Part shown: in pieces, positions 12,712-25,311 of the stretch
How positions within the stretch are numbered: the first letter of the stretch is position 1
Layout of the letters: every line of letters begins with the position of its first letter
Source: Pseudognaphalium luteoalbum
Lineage: Eukaryota > Streptophyta > Magnoliopsida > Asterales > Asteraceae
Assembly: GCA_963422505.1 (NCBI GenBank)
Contig: OY730197.1
Location: forward strand, 15,193,579 to 15,257,578
Length of the DNA stretch: 64,000 nt
Direction of reading: 5' to 3'
Program-made: the position numbers and the translations under genes
The notes under the pieces: model-generated
Seen by the model: the letters and a program-made list of their open reading frames with translations, nothing else
Databases searched by the model: none
Told to the model about the DNA's origin: nothing

Positions 12712-13044
12712 TAATGGAAACCCAATTAAACCCTAATGGACTTCAAGTCCACAATTGGGCTTGGACATACGTAGTATAACCTAATCCATCACTTAATACT
12801 CTCCGCAATCCGAGCGGTGAAATCGGAAAAGCTCGGATTGGAGCAAATAACTATACATATTAAAGCTAAATGTACACACTTTTAGAATTCTATCTTATAA
12901 TATGTACAATAGACTAAGCTACATGTACGATCCTAATAAAGAAAGAGTAAAAATCCCAACAAAAGATATAAATTATAATAGTTATTTCACTTTGAAAAAA
13001 ATAATAATATAAAAGTAGATGTGCACTATTCATATAATAGTAAT

Positions 13045-13977
13045 ACGTCTAGCATTCCTGCTAAATGTATGCCTTTCCAATGCGTCTTTTACTACACTTA
13101 TTTTTGGAACTGCTAATCCGTTTTGCACAACCAAGTTAATAATGTGTGCAACACATCAACTATGGTAGAAAATGACTTTCAAAGGTGGTTCATATTTTAG
13201 TATTAATTTTTGAATGGCGCTTGTATTATTACTCGCGTTATCAGACGAGATTGAAAAAACCTTTTGGTTAGTTTTAAACATTCTCATTACATCTCGTAAC
13301 ATGTAAAATATATTTTGATCCGTGTGAGGATAGTCAACGTTTTCAAAAGCAATGATATGTTTCATCATTTTTCAAGTTGCGGGATCAACCCAATGCGCGG
13401 TAACACAAAGGTACGAACCGGGCAAACCATGAGGAGCCGACCAAACATCGGTTGTTACTGATACACTTGTATTTAAGTTTTCAAAACCGGTTATTAGTTG
13501 GCTTTTAGCATTTTTTTTTTTCCACAATTTAACTGCATCACGTCTAAGAGTAAGACGACTTACATGATTATATCGCGGTTGAAGAGTATTTTGAATGACC
13601 CTAGTAAGACGAGGGTTGTCGAAGTGGTTGAATGGAAAAGCTTCTTCAATCACAAAAGCCGATAAATGCTTCTCGACACCGTTCGCTTCGTATGTAAAAA
13701 TACCCTCATCCCGTGATATGTTTGTTTGACCCTCCTCCAGATTAGTTTTGTTTGCATCACAATACTTTGTAGCATGTGATTTCAACGTTGTGTTGGAGTC
13801 AGCTTTCAAAAATTTCTCACATCCTTTACAATGTGCCTTAGTCGTACCATCCGACAACAACATTTTGTTGTAATTATATCAAATCTTCGGATTACGTTTT
13901 TTTTGCAAAACTTGAATACTAGTTGGTGCATTTGAAGAACCAACACCATCGGTAGTTGAAGAAGATTGAGTTGCCAT
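13045..13977 (-). pseudogene. hAT-family transposase, N-terminal half, inactivated
   Basis: Read on the minus strand from an ATG at 13977, the frame carries a BED-type zinc finger region (CKGC followed by a distant HATKYC), the hAT N-terminal region ending near SVTTDVWSAPHG, and then SSDNASNN and VAHIINLVVQNGLAVP, which match the RICESLEEPER/Ac type of plant hAT transposase. In-frame TGA codons interrupt it before the BED finger (where W is expected), at 13369-13371 (W expected) and just before VAHIINL (R expected). The catalytic C-terminal half with the dimerisation domain is absent. Sequence at 14160-14360, rich in AACCGG words, is probably the 5' end of the same element. Confidence 0.8.
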
Positions 13978-14369
13978 TTCGAGAGCGTTTTGAGAGTGTT
14001 AGAGAAATGTTTTAAGGGTTTCATACGTAAATCGTAAGCGTTTTGAGTGTTTTAATACTATAATGAGTGTGTTTGAGTGTTGTAATTAAATCAAACCTAA
14101 AGTATCTATTTATACAAATTTTAGGACGGCAAAATGGTAAAAAAAAAAAAAAAAACACCCCTCAAAAATCCGCTCCCAAACGGCTATAAACGGTCAATTG
14201 GTTCAAACGGCTAAAAATCGGTTTCAAACCGGGTTTCCAATCCGACCAAACCGTTTCCAACCCAGTATTCCAATTGCTATCCCAACCCGGTTCTCAACCC
14301 GTCGGTTTTAAAAAAAAACGGTTTCTACCGGGTTCGATTTCGGTGTTTTTTCGGCTTTGGGTTTTTTGA

Positions 14370-15555
14370 TCATGCTTATTTGTATGTATATATGGTATGT
14401 GTATTATTTGATAAAACAATAAATAACAAAAAGTTTAATTGTCACTACCTACGTCTCAAAATTATTATCTAGTTTTGACTTTCTGGAGTCTTTATTTTTC
14501 AACTTTGACCTTAAATATTTTTATTTGTGTTATATAATACATGATCAAAATTATACCAATGAAAATACATGTAAAACCCAATCCATTCATCGGCTAGTGA
14601 TAAATACGATACATCTTTTGATTCTTACACCACCTTTTACGCATTCTGGAGCACTACTGTATAACACTGCAATGCATTATTTTGATGTATGAATTGAAAA
14701 ATGTTGTATATATCAACACCCATATATTTTGCATCAAGTATTACATAACACAAACAAAAATATTTAAGGTCAAAGTTGAAAAAGAAAGATTTCAGAAAGT
14801 CAAAATCGAACAATAATTTTAGGACAGGTGTATTAATTGATAAATAAAAATGTAAAAATGATTGAATCGTAAATAAATAAATAAAAATGGTTACTTTTTT
14901 CACTACATGTCATAAATTATAATTCAACTTTGTGTCATGACCTCATTTTAATGATTAACATTAAATATGAGAGATGTACAATATTCATGTCATTATATAC
15001 AGACCGCAAGGATTAGAGCACATGGTGTGGCATGGTTTTTTCACCGTTTTAGGTCGAGAATGCTGTCGGACAGTGATCTAGGCATCGGGATAGCGTTCCC
15101 GATGGCATTCCCGAGCACCGTTGCATTTGAGACGCCGAGAAGAGCAACGTTCCACTTTTTTTCTTTTTATGTCAACGATCACAAGGAAAACAAAACAAAA
15201 CAAAAAAAAAGAAACTCCAGAACACTGTTCACTACGTACATTACAGAATGCTCAGTAACAATATTCTTCCCAAAATACTATGAAAACAAAATCACCACAC
15301 CCTAAGCTCTTATGACAGTTTGATTGTAATAATTCCATCTCACAATTCACATATTCTTAAATTTATGATTATAAAAAAATATTTATAGTTGTAGCGTTAG
15401 GAGTTGGGACTTGGGAGATCAGACTTCTATGCCTTTATGGATTGGGCTGGTTTGGGCTTTATCACCTTTTTGGGCTTAACGTGGTCTAGAACCTGGCTTA
15501 GATTAAAGTGGTCTTTTTATTATAGATCAGCCCAATTTGAGTTACACACTTAACC
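14370..15555. other. Intergenic sequence between hAT relic and AHP-promoter relic
   Basis: No supported gene. The GC-richer block at about 15000-15150 (with GGCATCGGGATAGCGTTCC) looks like a MITE remnant. Two related A/T-rich blocks near 14470-14520 and 14770-14820, in opposite orientation (TCAACTTTGACCTTAAATAT and its complement), form an inverted repeat that may mark a decayed MITE. Confidence 0.4.
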
Positions 15556-15559
15556 AGAT

Positions 15560-16910
15560 TTCGAGTATTGGGCCTATTCCCTTCTCCGGCGGTATACTCC
15601 GGCATTTAGCACCGGAATCCTCGATATCGACACCAGTAAATTCCCCTATATCTGAGTCTATTCCATCTTTATCTTTACCGTACTACATAAAAACTAAAAA
15701 TAATTTCTTAATCTGTTAAGTTGTTTGATTATTTTACGAAAGTTGTTAACTTTTTCACCCTTTTGGTTCATTAGGGCGAATTTGGAATCAATGATATTTA
15801 CTAAAGTTTTGATTGAAACTTCATTAACATACCCACTTGGCCACTTTTTTGCTTTGTGAATCCAACATGTTTTATTTAATCTTTTTATTATATTCATTAG
15901 GTTCCAGAAAAGTGGTTTTGACATTGACTTTTATGTCAAACAGACTCCTTTATAACCTGAAAATTGTAAGACATGATTATAGTTTTTAAGTAAAAATTGA
16001 TACCACTATGATTTTTATAATGTGCTACAATTAGAGGATTTTTCATGTCCACTTTGCTAAAAAAAATTCTCTAACTTGATGCATCATTGATAAGTCATTA
16101 TGTTGACTAAAAAAGTCAAATTGGCGTCCTCCAAATTTGTAAATTTCTTGCATTGTTAGGTTGTCTTTGGTCCATAATTTAGTAGCATGATTCTTTGTAG
16201 ATGCCATTTCATGTAAAATTTTCAAGATGTAGATTTAGCATTTGAAAACTTTTGTCAAGTCAATTCACAATACTAATTCAGAGCAAATTCAAAGAATAGC
16301 ATTGAACTACTGTAGTTGTTAATTTATTAGAGACAAAAAATGAAGAGGGTGCTGATTATTGAAAACTAAGAGCATCCAGTAATTTTAAAAAACTCAAAAA
16401 AGAATTGTTGAATGGACTCACAAGATCGATCAAGATGATTAAAGCTAATAAGCATGGTCTGTGGACTATGGCTACTGGTGACCCACAAAACACAGATATA
16501 TAGTATTGTTATTAGAATATAACATAATGCAGGCATAAGATTCTATGAAAGGACAAGTTTATCGTGCCGATAATCATATAATAGTACCAGATAGAAAGTA
16601 GTAATCGTGTTGTTGTTCTGTTCTTTTTCATTCTTGGCGGAAAGTTGGTATTTTTGTAATACTAATAGCACCTTCTTGTATATGTGTTAACAGACAAACT
16701 AAATAGGCAATAAAGATACATTTTTTTCCCATTCTGGGTAAAGGGTGTTCTACACAAAATCATGGATCTTGTTACAATGTTACTCAATATCAATCATTTT
16801 CCAAATATAGATGCCGAACATTGCTTTGTCAAAGCAGGAGAACCAAGTCATGGATATGAAAATGGTGATCCGGAAATTTTCATCATCATGTACCACGTAC
16901 GTTGATTTGG
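15560..16910 (+). pseudogene. Decayed duplicate of the AHP promoter and first codons
   Basis: This block aligns by eye, with substitutions and indels, to 22090-23330 upstream of the intact AHP gene. Shared landmarks in order: CTTCTCCGGCGG/ACCGGAATCCTC, AAATTTGTAAATTTCTTGCA, GATGCCATTTCAT, AATAAGCATGGTCTGTGG, TGTTGTTCTGTTC, and GGGTAAAGGGTGTTCT before an ATG at about 16762. The frame starts MDLVTMLL, against MDAVTQLQ in AHP, then degenerates. AHP exons 2-6 are missing; the conserved SULTR-B promoter starts about 300 bp downstream. The TATA tract present before the intact AHP is not preserved here. Confidence 0.75.
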
Positions 16911-17216
16911 GAAGGACATAGCCATGAGATAGCTAGAAATGATGGTCTCTATGTAAAGGTATGTGGACATAGCCATGGGTAAGCTTGAGTAGATTTTGGT
17001 TCCTAACAGGCGGCTTGCTCAGCATGCACAGGCCAGAGTATAGTGTCTATACATGGTAGTGGTAACTGAGTAAAGAAAATCTGTAGCGCTGTTAGTGACT
17101 AAGTAGTGTTAACTGAGTGAAGCCATTTTTTTAGTGTAGCTAGTACACGGGCGGGAGCATAGAGACTATACTTATAAGTGTGACATAGTTTCTTTTTCAC
17201 ATATATGTTGTAAATC

Positions 17217-17540
17217 GTGAACAAATTGCATAATTGACTGAAGCACTGTTTTAGCACTATCGTAAAAGTGGGTTTTAGAATTATACTTTATTTGAATAAT
17301 AACACTTTGTGAAAACTAGCTGCTAGCATTTTAGTTTTAAAACCTTATTATAAGTTCCACTACACCTTCGTTGTAAAGATTGAAAGGAGAACAACATAAA
17401 TGTAGGTTGTGTCCTTTAGTATCTCTTGCTTCTGGATAGTTTTCGAGTAATTCAATAACTATATTCCTTTTAAAAACTGTACGTTGTGTTCCTGAATATG
17501 ATTTAAGTTGCAAACCCAAACACTACAAATAAACAGAGGA
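17217..17540 (+). promoter_or_regulatory. SULTR-B promoter and 5' leader
   Basis: Aligned by eye with 7020-7381 of SULTR-A. The position of the SULTR-A TATATATAA reads TTATTATAA here (17345-17353). The leader blocks GTTGTAAAGATTGAAAGG and TGTAGGTTGTGTCCTTTAG are kept, so the two copies share ancestry up to at least 320 bp before the ATG. Confidence 0.5.
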
Positions 17541-20500
17541 ATGGCTGCATCACTGCCAACTGATGTTTCTACTGCGGCAACAGATCATGTCTTTAATGTT
17601 GAGAGACAAGATCAGTTGCATCTTAGCCTTGAGTACCTTCAACGGATTACTGAACGGACCCAATGGGTTCTTGATTCACCTGACCCTCCTGGTATTTTCC
17701 AAGAGATTCTGGGTCCGATCAGAGATACGTTTTTTTGTCGGAAAAATAAAGAATTTGGTCCATCACAACCTCCATTAGATAGTCTCGTGGCGTTTATGCG
17801 TTCTGTGTTTCCGATACTTAACTGGGCTAAGAACTACAAGGTTTCCATGTTCAAAGGTGACTTGCTTTCAGGGTTAACCGTTGCTAGCTTATGCATACCT
17901 CAGGTACATTTCTGTACCAAAACACACACTTAAGCAATATAGTATATTTCATTTTCTCTCACAACCGTGGATATTAAATTTTGCAGAGTATTGGATATGC
18001 TGCTCTAGCCCAACTTAATCCTCAGTATGGCCTATGTAAGTTTTAGAAAAATCATCTTATCAAAGATTTGTCTTGTACTAACTCTTTATTTTTCTTTCTA
18101 AATATGTTTTGTTGTACTTTCATAGACACTAGTGTTGTACCTCCTTTAATATATTCAACTATGGGGACTTCACAAGAGTTAGCCATCGGCCCGGTTGCTG
18201 TGGTTTCACTACTGATATCTGCCATGGTATCAAAAGTAGTAAATCCTGTGGTTGATCCTGTATCCTACACTAAGCTTGTGTTCACTGTCACCTTCTTCAC
18301 CGGCACGTTCCAAGCTCTTTTTGGAATTTTCAGGTAATGCTTTATGGAATTCAAGCTCTTTTTCATTGGAATTTCACTTTTCAAGTGATTTTATCGCTGT
18401 TTTTTTTTTATTTGTAGGTTGGGTTTTCTCATCGATTTTCTTTCACAAGCGGCTGTTGTGGGGTTCATGGCAGGTGCAGCCATTGTAATAGGTCTCCAAC
18501 AGTTAAAAGGTTTACTTGCTATAAGCCATTTTACCTCAAAAACTGATGTTGTTTCTGTGTTGATCGCTGTTGTTAAATCATTCAAGACTTCAGTAAGTTT
18601 CGCCTGTTCTTTCTCCGTTGTCTTTGGCAACGTATTTGCTCTTTATTTTCAAGTATATTGTGTAAACTGTAAAGTCATAGTCAGGATGAAAATATGGAAT
18701 TTTCTTATAATTATTTCAATTTAAACCTCTCTTCTTCTTGCTAGTTATTGTTTACTTCAAGTATTACCATTATTAAATACAAAGTAATTTTTACTCATTT
18801 TGGCAGTGGTACCCTCAGAATTTTATCCTTGGATGTTCATTCCTCCTCTTCATCTTAATCACGAGATATATTGTATGAAACACATTAAACTTAAACTTTG
18901 TTTACCATTTTTACTCTATTTGTTGGTTCTTTACCCTTTTCCATACCGCTTTTTGGTAAACATTTCAGGGAAAAAGGATCAGAAAGCTATTTTGGTTACC
19001 AGCTATCGCTCCAATAGTATCAGTCATCCTTTCCACCACAATCGTCTACCTAACGAGAGCCGATGAACATGGAATTAAAATAATCAAACATGTCAAAGGA
19101 GGATTTAATCCAATTTCAGTTAATCAGTTACAGTTCAACAGTCCACACCTCCTTGAATCAATCAAAATCGGGCTCATTTGTTCCATAATCGCTCTAACGG
19201 TTTGTGTAGCTCAAAAATCTGTACATTTCTCTAATCAATAACAACAAAAGGTAAAATTTTCATTTTGGCTTTATTAAACTATATTGGCAATATATTTAAA
19301 CAGGAAGCAATGGCAGTTGGCCGGTCTTTTGCTACAGTTAAAGGGTATAATTTGGATGGGAACAAAGAAATGATAGCTATGGGGTTCATGAACATGTGTG
19401 GATCTATGTCTTCTTGCTATGTTGCCACAGGTAACTTAATTGGTTAATAAACCAAGCTAAAAAAGAAGTGTTTGTATAACTTGTGTCTTAAGTGCAAATG
19501 ATAAGATACATATCATATCTGTGGTAATTTTTGTTTTATTTCTTTGAATGAATACTTTTACATTCCACTAAAAATGTGAACATTTGATGTAATTAAAGTG
19601 AATGCGCATTTTCATCGAGAATCTGAGGGTGTTCATTGTTAAATGCACAAATGTATGCACTTAAGACAAAAGTTAGACAATGCCAAAAACTGAAAACAAA
19701 GGTGAATTTAACATATATAGTCTCGGATTTACTAATTCAGGTGCGTTTGCACGGACTGCTGTCAACTTTTACGCTGGCTGCCAAACCGCGCTGTCAAATG
19801 TAGTTATGGCTATCACAGTGCTTATAATGCTACAATTGCTAACGGGCCTTTTATACTACACTCCTGTCGCTATACTATCCTCGATAATCTTATCTGCCCT
19901 CCCTGGGTTGATCGACTATACTGAAGCTTATAATATCTGGAAAGTTGACAAATTAGATTTTTTGGCTTGTGCTGGAGCTTTCTTTGGTGTGTTATTTGCT
20001 TCTGTAGAGATGGGTCTTATGGTCGCCGTAAGCATTATACCTTTTTTTAATTATAGGTTACTTGATATATTGTTTAAGAAATACCATACTATTCTAAGAT
20101 AATGAAACTGTATATACTTATCTTTTTGAATTGTAACTGCTTTCATTTTTATCACAGGTTGCTGTTTCATTTGCTAAGATAAACCTTAATGCATTACTAC
20201 CTCGTGTGGAAGAGCTGGGGAGGCTTCCTGGAACAGATATCTTCTGTGAAGTTGATCAGTATCCTGCTGCTCATGCAGTTACAGGCGTTCTAATAATCCG
20301 CCTCAATTCTGGCCTGCTTTGCTTTACAAATGCAAATCCGTTCAGAGACAGGTAAATTATTGATATATTATGTGTATATACAGAAAACTCAATCAAGAGC
20401 CATGCATGTTTCAATGTCTTTTTCTTTCTAAATTTAGGAATCTTGATTAATTCTTTTAGGATACTGAAATGGGTAGCCGAAGAGAATGAAAACGAAGCAA

Positions 20501-21449
20501 CTAAAAGACCTATCAATGGGATATGCCTCGACATGTCCAGTAAGCAAACTTCATCATACTATATGACAAACTATATATGTGCCTTGATCAAAGGATGATG
20601 ATTTTTGTATGGACTGATATTTCTCGAATCATAGGTGTGACAAACATTGATTACGCCGGAATTCTAGCATTGGAAGAAACCAGTAAGAAGTTGCTTTCAA
20701 GTGGCATCAAAGTGAGATTCTGATCACCAACTCGACCAAATTTTCCTGTAGCTTGGTTTTGATGTTAAAATACTCTATTCTTATTAAAAGACTTGTAAAG
20801 GCTAAACGAATTTACTAAAAGCAAATTCCTTATATTGGTCACTTCAGCGACTTGATCCCTAATAGCTAAAAGGTTGTATGTATTTAGTGTTGTGACAGAA
20901 TGTCGAGTGGATATGGGGGTAAATGAATACCAATCTGAACAGTCGACCAGATATTAGTGACGCCTTTTTCTGGTGACTAAATGAATCTTAAGTGAGGTGT
21001 AACAGGCCATGTAGATCACTAAATAGGACTTTTTCTGTAGTCGTTAGTTTCTAACTTAAGAAGCAATACTAACACATCATGGTCCAAAAACTGTACGCAA
21101 AACAATATTTAGACAGATCTAGAAACCTTATTTCGTTTCAAAGTTCTACTATAGATAAACATTACTGGTGTACATAATTTTGAGTGATTATAATTTATGT
21201 AGAGATTGATGACTGTTTACACTCATTAATAAATTCCATAATCAAGCTTTACTTGTGTGATACGATGGAGATGATATTTTTAACGTTTGTTTGCAGTTAG
21301 CTATTGCAAGCCCAAGATGGCAAGTGATTCACAAGCTGAAACTTGCAAAGTTCGTTGATAAAGTTGGAAGAGACTGCATATTCCTCACTGTTTCTGAAGC
21401 CGTTGATTCCTTTGTTAGTTCCAAGTTCAACGATCCTAGTAGTTATTGA
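17541..21449 (+). CDS. Sulfate transporter, SULTR2-like, copy B (12 exons, 669 aa)
   Basis: Exons: 17541-17903, 17987-18035, 18126-18333, 18418-18592, 18807-18872, 18969-19199, 19304-19430, 19741-20027, 20158-20351, 20460-20539, 20635-20711, 21297-21449. Every exon has exactly the length of its partner in SULTR-A, all splice sites are GT-AG, and the joined frame is open. The product is a SulP/SLC26 proton-sulfate symporter with the same core signatures (GLTVASLCIPQSIGYA, GPVAVVSLL, DGNKEMIAMG) and a STAS domain carrying NIDYAG. Differences from copy A are mostly conservative, with clusters in the N-terminal tail and in the variable STAS loop (NENEATKRP against NEKDDIKRA). It is a tandem duplicate in the same orientation, 10.2 kb downstream. 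An upstream in-frame TTG at 17508 is not needed; the ATG at 17541 matches copy A. Confidence 0.92.
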
Positions 21450-22089
21450 TCAACGTTTGTATCCCTAAACTGTTTGGTTAAAGCTAAACTCTCATCTAAT
21501 GTGGAATAATGAATTTCAGTTTGTATCATATTCTAGTGAAAATAACTGGGGAATACTTATGTATAAAGTTTGAACTTATAATTTGTAAATCAACATGAAA
21601 TGCTTACAGTTATGTAGCAAGTATTTTTACCAAAGGGTCATATTTACCCATGTGTTATTGTGATTTATATGGTATGTCTCGGATCTAGGCCCACTAACCA
21701 AGAGGTCGTGAGATCAAGTCTCGTCTAGTGCAAATGTGATTGTCTTATATTTTCCTCCAAAAGAAAAAGGTCCGGGCTAGTTTTTTCGATCTTTTGATGT
21801 AACGAGTTTAGGACCGGGCATTGGCTGAACTATGGCGTTAGAAAATATATTTCGGCCCAACTCGAGCCTTTAGTAGTAACATTTTTAGACATGGCATGTT
21901 GTTTGTTACATTCCGGTAATTTCTTAATCAAATCTTATTAATTGGAGTAGTTAACTAATGGAAAGTGATGAACTAGATATGCTATTTTTGTCTTTTATTC
22001 CATTCCATTTATACATCAACAAGCCCAACAATCTTGTTGAGTTGTTTCTGATCTGCTGTAGTGCTATGTGGTTTGTAGTTGGTACTGCA
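21450..22089. other. Spacer between SULTR-B and the AHP promoter
   Basis: 3' flank of SULTR-B. At about 21680-21850 a segment with AAGAGGTCGTGAGATCAAGTC resembles the B-box side of a tRNA-derived SINE, but no matching A box, poly(A/T) tail or target duplication was resolved, so no element is called. Confidence 0.35.
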
Positions 22090-23294
22090 TCAAATCATTA
22101 ATCAAAACATCCCTTTCTCCGGCAGTCATCACCGGAATTCTCAACATCACCACCAGTAAATTCTCCCATCTTTATTTCATCTTGTATCTACTGCACGACA
22201 TAAAAAAGTTCAAAAAAATACTTACTTTGTTGTTTAGTACTATTGTAAAAGTAGATGTTTTTCCTACTATTTTACACAAAATATATACATTATATCATCT
22301 GGGGTTCTATTATTATATGAAATTTGGGAACTTTATGGTTTGCTAGGGTAGCATTTGGAATATATGCTCCTATTAAAGTTAATCAAGATCCCCTGATTGT
22401 AACGTGGGTTTTTGTATTTTTTTCTTTATTGCTTTCAAATTACTTTGCTTCCAGAAAAGTGGTGGAAGTCAACTTTTAGGGCAAACAATTTGCTTTCTAA
22501 CCTCAAGTTTTTTATTATTTTTCAACCAAAAATGTATTTCAAGGTGATTTGATCATACAAGTACTAGAATGAAATTTTTTTGGTGTCCACTGTTAAACAA
22601 AGCTCTCGAATTTGTTGAATTGTAAAAGTCATGTTGACCGCAAAAGTCTAATTGAATTCTGCAAATTTGTAGATTTCTTGCAATGTTAAGTTGTATTTGC
22701 TCCCTAGTTCTTCAGATTAATTCTTGTTGATGCCATTTCATTTACAGTTTAAAGAATTAGATGCAGCTTTAGAAAACTTTTATGAGCTTGATTGGACACT
22801 GTTTCAGATCAAATTTGATGAATGGGATAATCGATTATTGCTTCTTTCACCCAAGGAGAAGATGACATTAGAGACAATAGTGAATATCGTGTTGTTTGTT
22901 GAAAAGTAAAGCATCGGATAATATATAAAACTCGAAAAGGATTCGTGAAAAAAATAACAGAATCCTTTGAGATGCTTATAGCCAATAAGCATGGTTTGTG
23001 GTGTACCACGGAATATCAGTGGTGGAATTATATTATAACAAATTTCAGGTATAGGATGCTGTGAAAAAGACAAGTTATGGGTGTCGTTTATCGCCAATTA
23101 GTACCCGAAAGAAAGTGACAGTCGTCTTGTTATTCTGTTCTATCTTTTTTAGTAGAAAGATAGGAGTACTATTTTTACAACACTATCAATACATTATTCT
23201 ATATATATTTACAGTCAATTGACTAAATAGGCCAATAAATATACGAATTTTGTATCCAGGGTAAAGTGTGTTCTTGCCAAAGGAATAAGCAATC
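22090..23294 (+). promoter_or_regulatory. AHP upstream region with TATA box
   Basis: This 1.2 kb is the intact counterpart of the relic at 15560-16760. A TATATATA box is at 23200-23207, about 90 bp before the ATG, followed by the shared block TAAATAGGCCAATAAATA. Small frames here (for example one spanning 22724-22909) are not conserved as protein in the duplicate and are treated as non-coding. Confidence 0.5.
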
Positions 23295-25311
23295 ATGGAT
23301 GCTGTCACTCAATTGCAAAGACAGTTTCTTGAATACACAACATCTTTGTATCAGGAGGTTAGTTTGTTCACTTAAAGTGTAATGTCATGCAAGTTTTTTG
23401 TGATGAAATTTTCTAAAAAACATCTAAATTGTTGTTTTGGGTATTTCAAGGGGTATCTTGATGATCAGTTTAATCAACTTCAGAAACTGCAAGATGAGAG
23501 CAACCCAGATTTTGTTGTTGAAGTTGTGTCCCTTTTCTTTGAAGATTCTGAAAAGCTTCTTAACAATTTGGCAACTGCTCTGTGAGTTCTCACTCTCTAG
23601 ATTGATCTTGCAATTCTTGAACTGTCTTTTTATTATTGTAATTTTTTTATTTTTTTTTTGGTTTTAAAAGTCAGCAGGAAAATGTCGATTATAAGCAAGT
23701 AGATGCTCATGTGCACCAGTTCAAGGGTAGTAGTTCCAGGTATGACACCGGAAGTCACGCTTAAATAATTAAATTTATAGATTAAGAAGCTCGCAAGAAA
23801 GGGATTGTTGATTTAAACTTATAAAACATGTATTTCTTGATTTTTGGTAACAGCATAGGTGCACAAAGAGTTAAAAATGTGTGTATCGCCTTCCGAAATT
23901 ACTGTGATCAGAAAAACCTTGATGGGTTAGTCACTATACTTATCGTTCTCGATAAAAAATTTAAGAGTGATACTTTTGTAGGGTAGTTTATATTGATGTG
24001 AGAATGATTAATGATCTCGAATTTGTGTTACTAGACTCCCTCCTTTATATGAAATAGAGATGAAGTTGGTATGGAATTCTTTCTAATTGATGATTGAAAT
24101 CTTTATTTAGCATTATCATATAGATTAGTTTAGTCATCAAAAAAAGAACCAAAAAAAGTATTAAGGTAAAAATTACTTATTTCAACTTCAAAAGTTCAGC
24201 CGGATACTTCTCTTTGCTGTTTGCGGAAGAGATAGTTTGTGCTAGTGTGATATCTTTCTTTACTGATTACTTCCCCAGTCCGCTGTAGTTACAAAGAACT
24301 GACACATACTTTTCATATAACATTTGACTATTTATCACAATCATGAAATACTCTTTCGTAAGAGACCAAGAACCTCGGAAGTAGTGTTTGAAAGTGATTT
24401 CATGGAACATAAAGAACACTACTTTTGCAAATTACTTTTGAATTTGTTGGCACAGTACAGTTATTTAATGACTACAATCTCTTGAGTGCAGGTGTGTATT
24501 ATGTCTGCAACAAGCGAAAAATGAATACATCCTCATAAGGCACAAACTCGAAGCGTTGTTTAATGTGAGTCTGATACCTTAATCAAATCGAAAATACGTG
24601 GGAACAATTTTTTAATTTATTTTCTTGGAAAGAGGAAAATACATGGGAACATTGTGTCTCATATTTTATCTTAAAGCTTCAAATCTTGATCGATTATGTG
24701 CACAAATCTGCCTTTTATTTTTGTAGAGGGGCAAAACAGGCGGATTGGACAGGTTATTGACTCAATGGTCACTTCATGTTATGTTTTAGTTCTGATCAAC
24801 ATGATTTGCATTGGTTACCTTTTCTCAACTTTAAATATTGTTTAGAAGTATTAAAACAATAATGTATCAAGTATGATTTCAGAAAGTATATCATCGGAAT
24901 AAAAAATAGTTTGATATTTCTAATGAGAAAAAGTAAATAAAGAAAACGTTTTTGGGATTGTAATGTGTATACATCAATTGTACGCATTTAGCAAATTTCG
25001 AACCGTTCAATCCATATTACCAGTTTCCTTTTACCTTCTTTTTTTGGTACCCATCTGAACCATTAGAGACAGCATCCAAACTGACTTTTTTAAGAGATGC
25101 AAATCTGATCATTTACATGTAAGTGGGCGGTAATTGCAAGTTTGCAACCTCTACTATAGTGTATGTAGTTGCAGAATTAGAAAGATAAACATATAACGAG
25201 ACGCTCATTGTACGTTTAGAATATGGTATAACTCTGTTACTGTTATTCTTGATTATGCAGCTTGAGCAACAAATCATACAAGCTGGTGGATCGGTCCCTA
25301 TGATGGCATAG
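23295..25311 (+). CDS. AHP: Histidine-containing phosphotransfer protein (6 exons, 152 aa)
   Basis: Exons: 23295-23357, 23451-23581, 23671-23739, 23854-23925, 24492-24564, 25261-25311; joined frame 459 bp, all introns GT-AG. The product matches plant AHPs along its full length: N-terminal helix MDAVTQLQRQFLEYTTSLYQ, then LDDQFNQLQKLQDESNPDFV, the HPt motif HQFKGSSSSIGAQRV with the phospho-accepting His80, and the C-terminal LEQQIIQAGGSVPMM. Known role of the family: carrying phosphate from cytokinin receptor histidine kinases at membranes to response regulators in the nucleus. All key HPt residues are present, so it should be a true AHP and not a pseudo-HPt. Family length is about 150 aa, as here. 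It lies 1.85 kb downstream of SULTR-B in the same orientation. Confidence 0.93.

Noticed and set aside
14967..15305. 112-aa frame
   Set aside because: Lies in a GC-richer repeat remnant and turns low-complexity (Lys-rich); no family resemblance.
15694..16225. Minus-strand frames of 60-76 aa resembling a small protein
   Set aside because: They lie in the AHP-promoter relic, and the intact counterpart has stops in the same frame.
21680..21770. tRNA-like or SINE-like segment
   Set aside because: Only a B-box-like word is present; no cloverleaf, A box, tail or target duplication was found.
22724..22909. 61-aa frame before AHP (KELDAALENFYELDW)
   Set aside because: The aligned DNA in the duplicated AHP promoter does not keep the frame, so it is promoter sequence.
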